From positions 124,001 to 188,000 of the forward strand of contig JAJEAA010000020.1 in assembly GCA_022824365.1 (NCBI GenBank): 64,000 nucleotides of DNA, in the 5' to 3' direction. The position numbers were made by a program, and so were the translations under genes. Within the stretch, counting starts at the first letter, position 1, and the number at the start of each line of letters is the position of its first letter. Of the stretch, positions 51,535-60,579 are shown piece after piece. The notes under the pieces were generated by a model that did not search any database, was not told the origin of the DNA, and saw only the letters and a list, made by a program, of their open reading frames with translations. The DNA comes from Anaerolineae bacterium (GTDB lineage: Bacteria > Chloroflexota > Anaerolineae > Aggregatilineales > Phototrophicaceae).

Positions 51535-52080
51535 TTAGAAAACCGCCTCGGCATACCAATGATTAGGCAGCGCCTCGCGTTCAGCCGCCAGCAATTCCCG
51601 CATTATGGCATCGGCATCGGCGATGGAGTTGGTCAGCGGGTCGGTCATCAGCGCCCGGCGCAGCAAACCGTAATCTGCCTTGACGATGGCTTCCGCGGTC
51701 AGTTCATGCGTATCCAGCACCAGCTCGTTTAATCCGCGCAAGCCGCGCGGCATCTCGCCCACCGGGCGCGGACGCGGTCCCCGCATGTCAACATCACAGA
51801 GCAGCTCCAAAAAGGCGTCCTCCGCCATATTCGATAACGCGCCGGGCAGGGCATCCTTCCAGTCGGTCCCGACCTCGATCCTCAAGCGGACGCCGGTTTC
51901 CGCCACAACCTTTTCCGCCAGCAGCCCCATCTTTTCCATGCGCGCCGGGTCTTTGTCCACCAAGGCAAGCGCACCCTGGTTGAGATGCGGCGAATGCGCC
52001 ATCTGCCAGATGGCTTGCCGGCCAAAGAACAGGCTGCCCGAGCCAATGACAACGACCTTTGGCTGCTGAATAGAGCTCAT
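51535..52080 (-). pseudogene. glycoside hydrolase family 4 remnant with in-frame internal deletion
   Basis: A 181-codon open frame that joins the N-terminal Rossmann part of a GH4 enzyme (VVVIGSGSLFFGRQAIWQMA ... LALVDKDPARMEKM) directly to the C-terminal part (NMAEDAFLELLCDVDMRGPRP, then LNELVLDTHELTAEAIVKADYG and ALMTDPLTNSIADADAI). GH4 proteins are normally 430-480 residues, so about 250-300 residues, including the catalytic and metal-binding centre, are missing between residues about 78 and 82. The frame is preserved, but the product cannot be an active glycosidase. Confidence 0.85.
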
Positions 52081-52184
52081 GAATTGCTCCTGGTCAGAAC
52101 CGCTGCTTTCGCTGTGCAGTGATTGTACCCACTAGCGGCTTTGCGCGCAGGAATAATGCCGGCTTTGGGGATCCAGGGGTTGAC

Positions 52185-53435
52185 TTACGCCGGTCGTGCT
52201 TGTCGGCTCCTGCGCGGACGCCGGGAACGGCGGCGGTTTTGGTTCGCTGGCTTGCGCGCGCCGTTTTGACGCGGCTTGCTGACGCCGTTCTGACGCTTGG
52301 GCGCGGGCGTCGCTGAGATGAAGGGATGCTCGCTGACCACTTCAATCGGCTCTTGAATCAGCGCTTCGATTTCGCGCAGATACTTGCGTTCATCGACATC
52401 GCAGAAGGAATACGCGATGCCCGAAGCGCCAGCGCGCGCCGTGCGGCCGATGCGATGCACATAACTCTCCGCGATATTCGGCAGATCAAAATTGATGACG
52501 TGCGTCACATCGCTGATATCCAAGCCTCGCGCGGCAATATCGGTCGCCACCAGGACGGAAGTATGCCCGGACTTGAACTTCGCCAGCGCGTTTGTCCGCG
52601 CGCTTTGAGACTTGTTGCCATGAATCGCCTCGGCGTGTATCGCGGCGCGATTTAGTTGCTTCGCTAGATTGTTGGCGCGATGTTTCGTTCGGGTGAAAAC
52701 GAGAACCCGCTCGGCGGCGGCATCCCGCAATATGAACTTGAGCAGCGCGCGCTTGTCCCCGCTTTCGACAAAATAAATCGACTGGGCGATGCTCCTGACC
52801 GTGCTGGATTGCGGGTTCGCGTCGACCTGGACCGGATCCGTCAGAATGCTCTTGCTCAAGTCCCGAATGGATTGCGGCATGGTCGCCGAAAATAGCAGCG
52901 TTTGGCGTCTTTTCGGCAGTGTTTTCACGATGCGTTTGACATCGTTGATGAAGCCCATATCCAGCATACGATCCGCTTCATCCAATACCAGGAATTCAAC
53001 CTGATCCAATTTAACGAACCTTTGATTCATAAGATCTTGCAGACGCCCCGGCGTGGCGACTACGATATCGACGCCGCGACGCAAAGCTTTGACTTGAGGC
53101 TGCTGGCTGACTCCGCCGAATATCGCGACCCGCTTCAAAGCCGAGTTCCTGGTAAACCTGCCGAATTCTTCGTCAATTTGCGCGGCCAACTCCCGCGTTG
53201 GCGCCAATACAAGAACGCGAATCCGCCGCTTGTCGCCGCTCTCGCCCAGCAATTGCGCGATGGGCAATACAAAGGCGGCTGTCTTGCCGCTGCCTGTTTG
53301 CGCGCAGCCAACGAGGTCCCGTCCCTTGAGGATCTGTGGGATGGCGCGGGCTTGTATCGGTGTTGGCTTCGTGTAGCCTGCCTGCTCGACGACGCGCAAC
53401 ATTGCGCTATTTAGTTCTAGCTCATGGAAGGTCAT
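52185..53435 (-). CDS. DEAD-box ATP-dependent RNA helicase (RhlE-like)
   Basis: A 416-residue RNA helicase. All core motifs are present in order: Q motif YTKPTPIQARAIP, AQTGSGKTAAF, PTRELAAQI, DEAD, SAT, ARGLDI and HRIGRTARAG. After residue about 370 comes a basic tail (ISATPAPKRQNGVSKPRQNG then Arg-rich) that probably binds RNA. It would unwind structured RNA during ribosome assembly or decay. Single gene, followed on its upstream side by 1.5 kb of repeats. Confidence 0.95.
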   Translation of the reverse strand: MTFHELELNSAMLRVVEQAGYTKPTPIQARAIPQILKGRDLVGCAQTGSGKTAAFVLPIAQLLGESGDKRRIRVLVLAPTRELAAQIDEEFGRFTRNSALKRVAIFGGVSQQPQVKALRRGVDIVVATPGRLQDLMNQRFVKLDQVEFLVLDEADRMLDMGFINDVKRIVKTLPKRRQTLLFSATMPQSIRDLSKSILTDPVQVDANPQSSTVRSIAQSIYFVESGDKRALLKFILRDAAAERVLVFTRTKHRANNLAKQLNRAAIHAEAIHGNKSQSARTNALAKFKSGHTSVLVATDIAARGLDISDVTHVINFDLPNIAESYVHRIGRTARAGASGIAYSFCDVDERKYLREIEALIQEPIEVVSEHPFISATPAPKRQNGVSKPRQNGARKPANQNRRRSRRPRRSRQARPA

Positions 53436-53572
53436 GGATTTGAATTTTCACAATCTTGTTAGGGGGCAAGTTTCTAGTATGTATCAGTTCCGCCGAAATT
53501 ACTAGATCGGCAATCCAGAGGAGTGCCTTCGCTTCGCTGACTTGTCGACTTCACTTGATTTAGAAAAATCTC

Positions 53573-53730
53573 AGTAGAACCAATAAAGTAATGAGAAAAA
53601 TATTGCAAGGTGAAGAGAATGGCAAAAACCGAAATCATTGTAGGGGCGACTGACGGGCTGTGTCTACGCGCCCCTGTGAGTCGCCCGCTTACAACATCCA
53701 CTACATTTCATTTGTCGCATGACTAACTTG
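53573..53730. repeat. dispersed repeat R2, copy 2 (with nested insertion)
   Basis: Nearly identical to 42113-42248, but with about 22 extra bases (GACGGGCTGTGTCTACGCGC...) inside the nested REP-like hairpin. ACTTGATTT occurs at 53553-53561 and again at 53726-53734, bracketing this copy like a short direct repeat. Confidence 0.85.
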
Positions 53731-53867
53731 ATTTTACTTCTGTACCCTCAGTAAGCGCAAGTAAGTCATGCGAAATCTGTAAGGCTTGTCCGCTACTGGA
53801 AATCCTGTGTCAAGTCCGCTTTCCAGTCTCGCTTCAACCTGCGAACATTTGATCGCCTATGCCATGC

Positions 53868-54215
53868 CTGTTTGTGCTACACTGACTGTCATGAACGCCA
53901 TTTCGCCAATAGAGCATCTATTCCTCAAGCCTGCCATGTCGCTCAAGTACAAGCACCCCCCCCCCCCCCCTGTATACATACTGTATCTATATACTAGAGA
54001 ATTTTCCGGCGTTTTCGGGATATTCTCAGGGGTTTTAGCGGCGCTTTAGGCTAGATGACTGCGGGCTGTTTCCCCCCATTATTGGCGAAGTCGAAAGAGC
54101 CCGACGGGAGCCGGCGAGTGACAAGGAATGAAGGCTTTGACCGAGTACCGGACAAGCCTTGTAGGGACGATCGGCGGGCTGTGCCTACGCGCCTCTTGGG
54201 TCGCCCGCAACATCT
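53868..54215 (+). repeat. dispersed composite repeat R1, copy C (lacks the TGTCCG module)
   Basis: 53868-53935 matches the complement of 61240-61305, and 53950-54170 matches the complement of 60580-60800 and part of 40546-40688. The TGTCCG-rich module found between them in copy B is absent. A run of 15 C at 53956-53970 stands where copy B has 11 G on the same side of the module. A REP-like hairpin carrying a GCGGGCTGTGCCTACGCGCC insertion follows at 54160-54210. No gene is present. Confidence 0.8.
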
Positions 54216-54907
54216 CCTCTACACGATTCTTCGGAATGTCGGATGACTTTCGCCGCGCCTCAAAAGCCCCGCCTTCACCCCCTTCCATTTCAGAACACCC
54301 GTGCTATAATGATTGCAAACCCAAGCAGCTGAGAATCGCCATGCTCAATACCAGTAACTTCTCAGACCGTGAAAACGCCAGGCCAGGAACCTGCTCGATA
54401 TCCATGACGACTTCAACTCCGTCCGCCTGCTTACAGGCCTGCCCGTCCCCGCTGACGCAAAATGCTGCCCCGCCGTCAAAACGCGACTTTGTCCGAAAAA
54501 AGTTTTTCTTTGTCCGACAAACGGACAATGTCGGACAATGCTCTAACCAATCAATAACAATCTGGTAATCTCATGCTTACTCTCGCCCCCTCCATTCACC
54601 GCCGCCAGCCACACCACCCTGCCCGTAGGGGCGAGCCTTGGCTCACCCGCCAACAAACCCCAACCCCGCTCAAAACGTCACCCCCTCTCGGAGTGCTGTG
54701 TCGGCGGCCTAGTGATTGTCTACGCGACCTGCGCGCTTACACATTCTCATTACTTTCTTGGAACTACTTCTGTGCCTCTGCGGTGAATTATCCTTTGTTC
54801 GCTAAGGGAGCATTTCCAACACCGCCCAATCCAGCGGATACACAGGGAGGCGCGCGCGGTGTATTATGCCGTCCCATGCAAACAAATGTAATCTTGGGGA
54901 CCAAGAC
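54216..54907. other. repeat-rich non-coding stretch before the M20 peptidase
   Basis: No credible gene. It contains TGTCCG at 54490 and 54511 and the complement CGGACA at 54522 and 54532, resembling the hexamer array of R1. A degenerate REP-like hairpin lies at 54626-54652 (GTAGGGGCGAGCC...GGCTCACCC), and an ACTTCTGTGCCTCTGCGGT segment at 54767-54785 recurs before moeA. An ORF spanning 54128-54568 is composed of these repeats. Confidence 0.6.
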
Positions 54908-56293
54908 ATGAGCAATCCATACGACTATGCCAAGACAAATCAAGAACGATTCCTCGAAGAATATCAGGAACTGCTGCGCATCCGCACGATCAGCACACAG
55001 CCGCAACACGCTGACGACGTGGCCGCGGCCGCCGAATGGCTGCGCGCGATGATGCTGCGCATCGGTATGGAGCGCGCCGAAGTGATCTTGCTGCCGGAAG
55101 GCCGCTGCCCGTTGGTCCTCGGCGAGTGGCATGGCGCCGGCGAAGACGCGCCCACGATCCTCATCTACTGTCACTATGATGTGCAGCCGGCCGAGGTCGC
55201 CGATGGCTGGCATACCGAACCCTTCGAGCCGACCATTAAGGAGGACCGGCTCTACTGTCGCGGCGCCGTCGATAGCAAGCTGCACGTGATGTCGAACCTC
55301 AAGGCGGTCGAAGCCTGGCTGGCGGCGGACGAGAAGCCCAAGGTCAATATCAAAGTGGTGCTGGAAGGCGAAGAAGAATCCGGCTCGGAAAATATCAACG
55401 CCTTCGTCGCCCAGCAGCCGGAACGGTTAGCGGCCAATATCGCCATGGTCTCCGATGGCGCGATCCTGGCGCCCGACCAACCCAGCCTCACCTACGGCTT
55501 GCGCGGGATCGCCGCCCTCGAATTGCACGTCAGCGCGCCGGTCAGCGACCTCCACAGCGGCCACTGGGGCGGCTCAGTGCATAATCCGATTCAGGCGCTG
55601 ACGGAAATCCTGGCGCAACTGCACGATGAGAACGGGGCGGTCACTGTGCCCGGCTTCTACGACGATGTCGTGCCGGTGACGGCGACAGACCGCGCCCTGC
55701 TAGAACAGGTCGAACCCTTCCTGCAAGCCGAATGGGACGATGTCGTAGGCGCGCCGGCGGTCTGGGGCGAAGCCGAATATATCTTGCCCGAACGCCTCGG
55801 CGCCCGCCCCACGCTGGAGATCAACGGCATCCACGGCGGCTACACCGGCGCCGGCATGAAGACGGTGCTGCCCGCCCGCGCCTTCGCCAAGATCACCTGC
55901 CGCCTCGTGCCGCGCCAGAAGCCGGCACAGATCATTCAATCCGTGGTCGATCATATCCGCAGCATCGCGCCGGAAACAGTCGCGGTGGATATCCGCCCCA
56001 GCGAGCCGGGCGCGGAAGCGGTCCTGCTGGATGTGGAGAGCCTGGCGATGACTGCGGCGGCGGAAGCCTACACCCATGCCTGGGGCGTCGAGCCGGTCTT
56101 CGAGCGCTCCGGCGGCAGCGTGCCCATCTGCTTCGAGTGCATGAAGGTGGCGGATGAGGTCGTGATCATGAGCTACGGGCTGAAAAGCGGCCGCGCGCAT
56201 GGACCGAATGAAAACATCTACCTGCAGAATTTCTACAACGGGATTCAAGCGACCATCAAGTTTATAGAGGTGGTTGGCAGCCGCGGCAACTAG
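54908..56293 (+). CDS. M20 family dipeptidase/metallopeptidase
   Basis: A 461-residue zinc peptidase of the ArgE/DapE/CNDP type. Metal ligands and catalytic acids are in YCHYDVQPAE, RGAVDSKLHV (Asp retained, though Ser-Lys replaces the usual Asp-Lys-Gly), EGEEESGSE and, at the C-terminus, GRAHGPNEN with the last His. A dimerisation domain sits in the middle (SDLHSGHWGGSVHNP). The ATG at 54908 agrees with homologous starts; the longer frame begins in the repeat region. Cytoplasmic; probably hydrolyses dipeptides taken up by the cell. Confidence 0.93.
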   Translation: MSNPYDYAKTNQERFLEEYQELLRIRTISTQPQHADDVAAAAEWLRAMMLRIGMERAEVILLPEGRCPLVLGEWHGAGEDAPTILIYCHYDVQPAEVADGWHTEPFEPTIKEDRLYCRGAVDSKLHVMSNLKAVEAWLAADEKPKVNIKVVLEGEEESGSENINAFVAQQPERLAANIAMVSDGAILAPDQPSLTYGLRGIAALELHVSAPVSDLHSGHWGGSVHNPIQALTEILAQLHDENGAVTVPGFYDDVVPVTATDRALLEQVEPFLQAEWDDVVGAPAVWGEAEYILPERLGARPTLEINGIHGGYTGAGMKTVLPARAFAKITCRLVPRQKPAQIIQSVVDHIRSIAPETVAVDIRPSEPGAEAVLLDVESLAMTAAAEAYTHAWGVEPVFERSGGSVPICFECMKVADEVVIMSYGLKSGRAHGPNENIYLQNFYNGIQATIKFIEVVGSRGN

Positions 56294-56511
56294 CAAGCGC
56301 ATGATCGTCATCGAGTCTTGATACTGCTTGTAAGACAGCAGAGTAGATTGTTGTCTGGTTGAGCCCGGTTTAGCTAACGTCCCGCTTTACAGTCCTTTTA
56401 CACACAGTTTTCACCCACATGAAACATTTCCCGCGCCCCTCCTTTAGACTGCGGGTGAATTGCGGGCGAAATCTCTCGCCCCTAGTCATAACGCAAAGGA
56501 GAATTGCCAAA

Positions 56512-57252
56512 ATGACTGTCAAACGATTTGCACTGGTTCTCGCCTTGCTCGCCTTGTTGACGGCGGGCGTCAGCGCCCATGACGACTCGGGCTTGCCGGG
56601 GACCAAGCCGATGCGCGGTTTCGGCCTGCCATTCTCGGACGAAACCCTGCTCGAAGCGACCGGCTTGGACGCCGAGGCTCTGCGCGCGGCGCTGGCGGAA
56701 GGCTCGACCATCGCCGAACTGATCGAAGCCAATGAGGGCGATGTCGCCGCCGTGATTGCCGCTGTGGTTAGCCAGATGACGGAAGCCATCAACACGAACG
56801 CGGCCGAAGTCGTCGAGGGGCTTGACGAGCTGGTCAGCGAAGAGCTGAATGCCAGCCATTCCCGCCGCGGTCCCTGGGGACGGCGTTGGCGTCGCTGGCC
56901 GCGCATGTTCGCTTACGCCGGTGTAAGCGATGCGATCACAGAGGCGACTGGCTTGGACGCGGCTGGCCTGCGCGGGGCGCTGGCGGGCGATTCAACCATC
57001 GCCGAACTGATCGAAGCTAACGATGGCGATGTCGAAAGCATCGCGGCGGAGATTGTTGCCGTTATCACTGATGAAATCAACGCTGCTGCGGCTGAGCGTG
57101 TGGAAAGCCTGGAGGAAAACATCACAGAGATCTTCAACAGCGACTTGGCTGACCGCTGGCGTCGGGGTCGTCGAGGTCCTGTAAGACCGCGCTTTTTCTT
57201 CGGCTTCTGGACTATGTCAGGGGCGCCGGCCAGCGAGCAGCCCGTAGGCTAG
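56512..57252 (+). CDS. secreted protein with two tandem helical repeats (DUF2680-like)
   Basis: A 246-residue protein. A signal peptide (VKRFALVLALLALLTAGVSA) follows an ATG with AAAGGAG nine bases upstream. Two units of about 75 residues each begin LLEATGLDAEALRAALAEG / ITEATGLDAAGLRGALAGD, continue STIAELIEAN.GDV, and end in a long amphipathic helix. This resembles DUF2680-type repeats, which is a tentative match. Between and after the units are Arg/Trp/Pro-rich segments (RRGPWGRRWRRWPR; WRRGRRGPVRPR) that could bind acidic polymers or membranes. Function unknown. Confidence 0.75.
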   Translation: MTVKRFALVLALLALLTAGVSAHDDSGLPGTKPMRGFGLPFSDETLLEATGLDAEALRAALAEGSTIAELIEANEGDVAAVIAAVVSQMTEAINTNAAEVVEGLDELVSEELNASHSRRGPWGRRWRRWPRMFAYAGVSDAITEATGLDAAGLRGALAGDSTIAELIEANDGDVESIAAEIVAVITDEINAAAAERVESLEENITEIFNSDLADRWRRGRRGPVRPRFFFGFWTMSGAPASEQPVG

Positions 57253-57329
57253 GTCGGTTAGGCAATTCGCCCTCTCAATTTTGGAAGCGTGGGGGGAACC
57301 CCGCGCTTTTCATTTTCCGGGCGAAGCGC

Positions 57330-57719
57330 TCAGACTTCCCAGCAGCCCGCCCCCAGCGTGACCGCCTCATCTTCGCCGGGCCAGGGCGGCGTCGTCGCGA
57401 TGATAAATTCCAGCGGCGCCTCCCCCGTGTTGCGGAACTGGAAATCCGTGCCCAGCGGTATCGTCAAGCTCATGCCCGGCCTCACATCCAGCGCCTGCTC
57501 GCGTTGTCCCTGCTTCCGCCAGACTTGCCCCTTCCCCGCCAAAAAGTACCAGATCTCTTCCACTGTCCGGTGCCGCACGGGGATCGTCACCGCGCCGACG
57601 GGCAGCCGGCAATGCACGACGCTGACGCCGCCGATCTGATGCAGCAGCCGAATTTCCGAGCCATCCGGCGCCAGCGCATCGTAACTGTCTGAAACGTGAC
57701 TGCTTTCAAATGGTGGCAT
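57330..57719 (-). CDS. cupin domain protein
   Basis: A 129-residue single-domain cupin. Motif 1 is degenerate: VTIPVRHRTVEEIWYFLAGKGQVWRK provides one His and a Glu of the usual metal site. Motif 2 is IPLGTDFQFRNTGEAPLEFIIA, in which the expected His is Thr or Phe. It may therefore bind a small ligand rather than act as a dioxygenase. ATG at 57719 is used; the extension to 57731 would need TTG. Single gene on the minus strand. Confidence 0.82.
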   Translation of the reverse strand: MPPFESSHVSDSYDALAPDGSEIRLLHQIGGVSVVHCRLPVGAVTIPVRHRTVEEIWYFLAGKGQVWRKQGQREQALDVRPGMSLTIPLGTDFQFRNTGEAPLEFIIATTPPWPGEDEAVTLGAGCWEV

Positions 57720-57854
57720 TTCCACTTTCAATGTCCGACTATTCTGATCATTCCATTGACTGTGGGCTCTGTGCTATATATGCCACACATAGCCGCAAAC
57801 TGATTAAGAGCAATGCTAGAGAATGAGTTGTTGACGCTGGAACTTACCTGGTCA

Positions 57855-58097
57855 TTACAACCGCAGCTTGCGCACACCAGACAGCTGTTTGAGGCTGTCT
57901 TTTAGGTCTTTCTCTGCTCTGGCCGCGCTAAGCAGCTCATTGATAACCTTTCGGTTCTGCGTAACTGTATTTTGTGTCGATTCTAGCAGCGCATTAGCTT
58001 TCTGCTTAAACGTCGCTTCACTCATTTTGCCAGTTCGCAATTGCATATAAAGTTCGATTACGCTTTCATTCAATTCATCCGCTGGTTTTTTCGGCAT
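57855..58097 (-). CDS. small hypothetical protein, second of a pair
   Basis: An 80-residue, highly charged, probably helical protein (MPKKPADELNESVIELYMQLRTGKMSEATFKQKANALLES). No signal or membrane segment. It starts four bases after the stop of the 114-residue gene at 58102, so the two are co-transcribed. Both are lower in GC than the surrounding genes. No family recognised. Confidence 0.55.
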   Translation of the reverse strand: MPKKPADELNESVIELYMQLRTGKMSEATFKQKANALLESTQNTVTQNRKVINELLSAARAEKDLKDSLKQLSGVRKLRL

Positions 58098-58101
58098 CGT
58101 T

Positions 58102-58446
58102 CTAGCTCAGTTCTGTCAAAAATTGTCTGGCCCGCTCGGCTGTCCAACTTCCGTTCTTTAGCATTGTTCTTGCATGTCCGAGTTTATTCTGCCATTCCTC
58201 ATTCGTTAATGCGTCAGGCTTGCCCAATGCAGAGAAAGCCATATCTAACACTCTAGATCTAGACGAATAATCCTGCACTTGTGTTTCATGGTCACTGCTC
58301 GGTTGCTGCAACACTGCGGTCAGATAGTCCACAAGCGTCTGAATTACTTCGCGCTTTTCTTCCTGTGACTTTGACTCCGTCCGCACTACGCATATCGCGT
58401 CGAGCAACCTGCTAGTGATTTCATGCCAGTTTGGTTGTTTGCTCAT
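58102..58446 (-). CDS. small hypothetical protein, first of a pair
   Basis: A 114-residue soluble helical protein (MSKQPNWHEITSRLLDAICVV ... EEKREVIQTLVDYLTAVLQQP ... ARTMLKNGSWTAERARQFLTEL). GAGAGGTAG precedes the ATG. It is followed at four bases by an 80-residue gene. The two-gene layout and AT-richer composition suggest a small acquired module such as a toxin-antitoxin or phage-derived pair, but no motif supports either. Function unknown. Confidence 0.55.
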   Translation of the reverse strand: MSKQPNWHEITSRLLDAICVVRTESKSQEEKREVIQTLVDYLTAVLQQPSSDHETQVQDYSSRSRVLDMAFSALGKPDALTNEEWQNKLGHARTMLKNGSWTAERARQFLTELS

Positions 58447-58640
58447 TCATCTACCTCTCGTTGCTATAGACAACCTATTTTTATTATACCATGACGTTGC
58501 GCAATTCTCACCAGATGTTCGGAACACATGGCCATCGGACGCTCTATCGGGTTGTCATAGTAGTTTGTTCGCGCAATCCAGCCGTCTTTTCAACTGGACA
58601 TGAGATCCACTCTCCAACATATTGGGAATGGAGTTGCCCT

Positions 58641-59645
58641 TTATTTGTGTAGAGCTTCCCAACGCGCGCGCGTCGCCTCCCACACTTCCGGATTCAGCAG
58701 ATGCGGCGGACGCTCCCCGCGCAGAACTTGCAGCGCCTGCTCCAGCGCATGAACCACCAGACGCCGCCGCCCCACCACCGTCGCGCTGGCCACATGCGGC
58801 GTGATCACCACATTGTCCCGCCCCAGCAGCGGATTGCCCGCCAACGGCGGTTCCGGATCGGTCACATCCAAGCCCGCGCCGAAGAGATGACCGCTATCCA
58901 GCGCCGCGGTCAACGCTCCTTCATCGACATGCCCGCCGCGCGACACATTGATGAAAACCGCTCCCGCCTTCATCTGGGCGAAGCGCTCGGCATTCATCAG
59001 CTTGTAGGTCTCGTCATTCAGCGGCAAATGCAGCGAAACGAAGTCCGAACCGCTCAGCAGTTCTTCCAGCGAATCCGCCTTATGGACGCCCAGTTCATCA
59101 AAGCGCTCATCGGCGATGTAAGGATCATAAGCGACCGCCTTCATGCCGATAGCGCGGGCGATGCCGCTGACGTGCCCGCCGATGCGCCCCAAACCCACCA
59201 GCCCCAACTGCTTGCTGTGCATCTCCAGCGCCACGTATTCGCCCCAGATATTCTTCCGCGCGCCAGAATCCAACATGCGGTTGAGCTCGTTCTCCACTCG
59301 CTTGATGCTGCGCGCCACCGTCATCATCAGCGTGACCGCTTGCTCGGCGGTGGAGACGGTCGGCGCGTCAGGCGCGTTGACCACAGCGATATTCCGCGCG
59401 CTGGCGGCGGCCACATCCACCTTGTCGTAACCGACCCCGGTGCGGGCGATGAGCAGCAGCTTCGGCGCCCGATCCATCGCCGCGGCGTCATAGGTCAACC
59501 CGCCCGCCATGACGGCATGCGCCTCTTCCAAACGATGATAGCGATCGGTCTTCACCTGCTCGCCGGGACTGATGCCTTCGGCCAGCGCTTCAAACATATG
59601 CCGATATTCCTCCGGCACTGTGCTTTCGAACCAGATTTTCTGCAT
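58641..59645 (-). CDS. D-isomer-specific 2-hydroxyacid dehydrogenase (SerA-like)
   Basis: A 334-residue NAD-dependent dehydrogenase. The nucleotide-binding motif is GLVGLGRIGGHVSGIARAIG, followed by Asp (AYDPY) for NAD. The catalytic Arg is in INVSRGGHVDEGAL, the Glu in DVTDPEPPLAGNPLL and the His in VVITPHVASAT. Length and order match phosphoglycerate or hydroxypyruvate reductase-like enzymes. It lies 27 bases downstream of an HpcH/HpaI aldolase gene in the same direction. An aldolase that releases a 2-oxo or 2-hydroxy acid, together with this reductase, suggests a small sugar-acid pathway. Confidence 0.92.
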   Translation of the reverse strand: MQKIWFESTVPEEYRHMFEALAEGISPGEQVKTDRYHRLEEAHAVMAGGLTYDAAAMDRAPKLLLIARTGVGYDKVDVAAASARNIAVVNAPDAPTVSTAEQAVTLMMTVARSIKRVENELNRMLDSGARKNIWGEYVALEMHSKQLGLVGLGRIGGHVSGIARAIGMKAVAYDPYIADERFDELGVHKADSLEELLSGSDFVSLHLPLNDETYKLMNAERFAQMKAGAVFINVSRGGHVDEGALTAALDSGHLFGAGLDVTDPEPPLAGNPLLGRDNVVITPHVASATVVGRRRLVVHALEQALQVLRGERPPHLLNPEVWEATRARWEALHK

Positions 59646-59672
59646 CTCTGCTAAGTCCTCGTTTGGCCATAT

Positions 59673-60482
59673 TTAGAAGTGTACGTTCTCGTCGACGATC
59701 TGCCCGGCATCGTCCGTCGCTTCGCGGATCTGCTTGAACTCCGCCGTCAGCGCCCGATTGAAGGCCGAAATATCCGAACTGTGCATGACCAGGTTGGCCC
59801 CCGCTTTCACCCATTCGATCTCGTGATGGGCGAAGTTGTGATGGATGCCGATGCCAACGCCGGCCCCGCGCGACTTGCTGATAATCGTCCGAATCGCCGC
59901 CTGGAAATCGGGATGGTCATATTGCTCCGGAAAGCCCAGGCTGCACGAGAGATCATGCGGTCCTACCAGGACGCAATCAATATAAGGCAAGCTGAGGATG
60001 GCATCGAGATTTTCCAGCGCCGGAACGCTTTCGATATTGATGAAGAGCGCCTTGTTCTCATTGCGCCGCGCCAGATACTCCGCCAGTTCGGGCTCAAGTT
60101 CAGCCTCGCCGTCCAGCGCCGCCCGCAGCCGCTCTCCCTTGAGTGGACCGAATTTGACTGCGCCGCCCAATGCCTTGACTTGCTTCGGCGATTCGACATA
60201 AGGGGCGATAATGCCATGCGCGCCGCCATCCAGCGTCATCTGCGCCAGATAAGGATCGGGCTCCGGAATCCGGACCACCGGCGCCAAACCCAGCGCGGCG
60301 AAAGCATTGCACATCCAGGAAATCATGTTGCGGTCCTGCGGCGTGTGCTCGGTATCGATGAAGACCATATCGAGGTCGAGGTTCGTCACCACGCGGGGCC
60401 ATATCGGCGAAGGCGAATAGATCGCCGTGCCATAAACGCGCCGCCCGCCCCTTAGCGCTTGTATCAGTTCTTTCCCCTGCAT
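59673..60482 (-). CDS. HpcH/HpaI family aldolase
   Basis: A 269-residue class II (metal-dependent) TIM-barrel aldolase that cleaves 4-hydroxy-2-oxo acids to pyruvate and an aldehyde. DMVFIDTEHTPQD contains the Glu-His pair; APVVRIPEPDP carries the pyruvate-binding Arg; GAHGIIAPYVESPKQ and INIESVPALENLDAILSLP (metal-binding Glu) and VLVGPHDLSCSLGFP are also canonical. The ATG at 60482 gives the normal length; the ORF extends to 60542 with no homology. Operon with the hydroxyacid dehydrogenase downstream. Confidence 0.92.
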   Translation of the reverse strand: MQGKELIQALRGGRRVYGTAIYSPSPIWPRVVTNLDLDMVFIDTEHTPQDRNMISWMCNAFAALGLAPVVRIPEPDPYLAQMTLDGGAHGIIAPYVESPKQVKALGGAVKFGPLKGERLRAALDGEAELEPELAEYLARRNENKALFINIESVPALENLDAILSLPYIDCVLVGPHDLSCSLGFPEQYDHPDFQAAIRTIISKSRGAGVGIGIHHNFAHHEIEWVKAGANLVMHSSDISAFNRALTAEFKQIREATDDAGQIVDENVHF

Positions 60483-60579
60483 CCCGTCTTCTCTTTTCTT
60501 AGCTGGCAAGTCAAGAGGGGATATTAGCCCCAGCCGCGCCATAAGTCAAAACGAGCTTCGCAACCCACACATAAGCATC

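Noticed and set aside
54128-54568. ORF of 146 codons
   Set aside because: Composed of dispersed repeats and hexamer arrays, with no ribosome-binding site.
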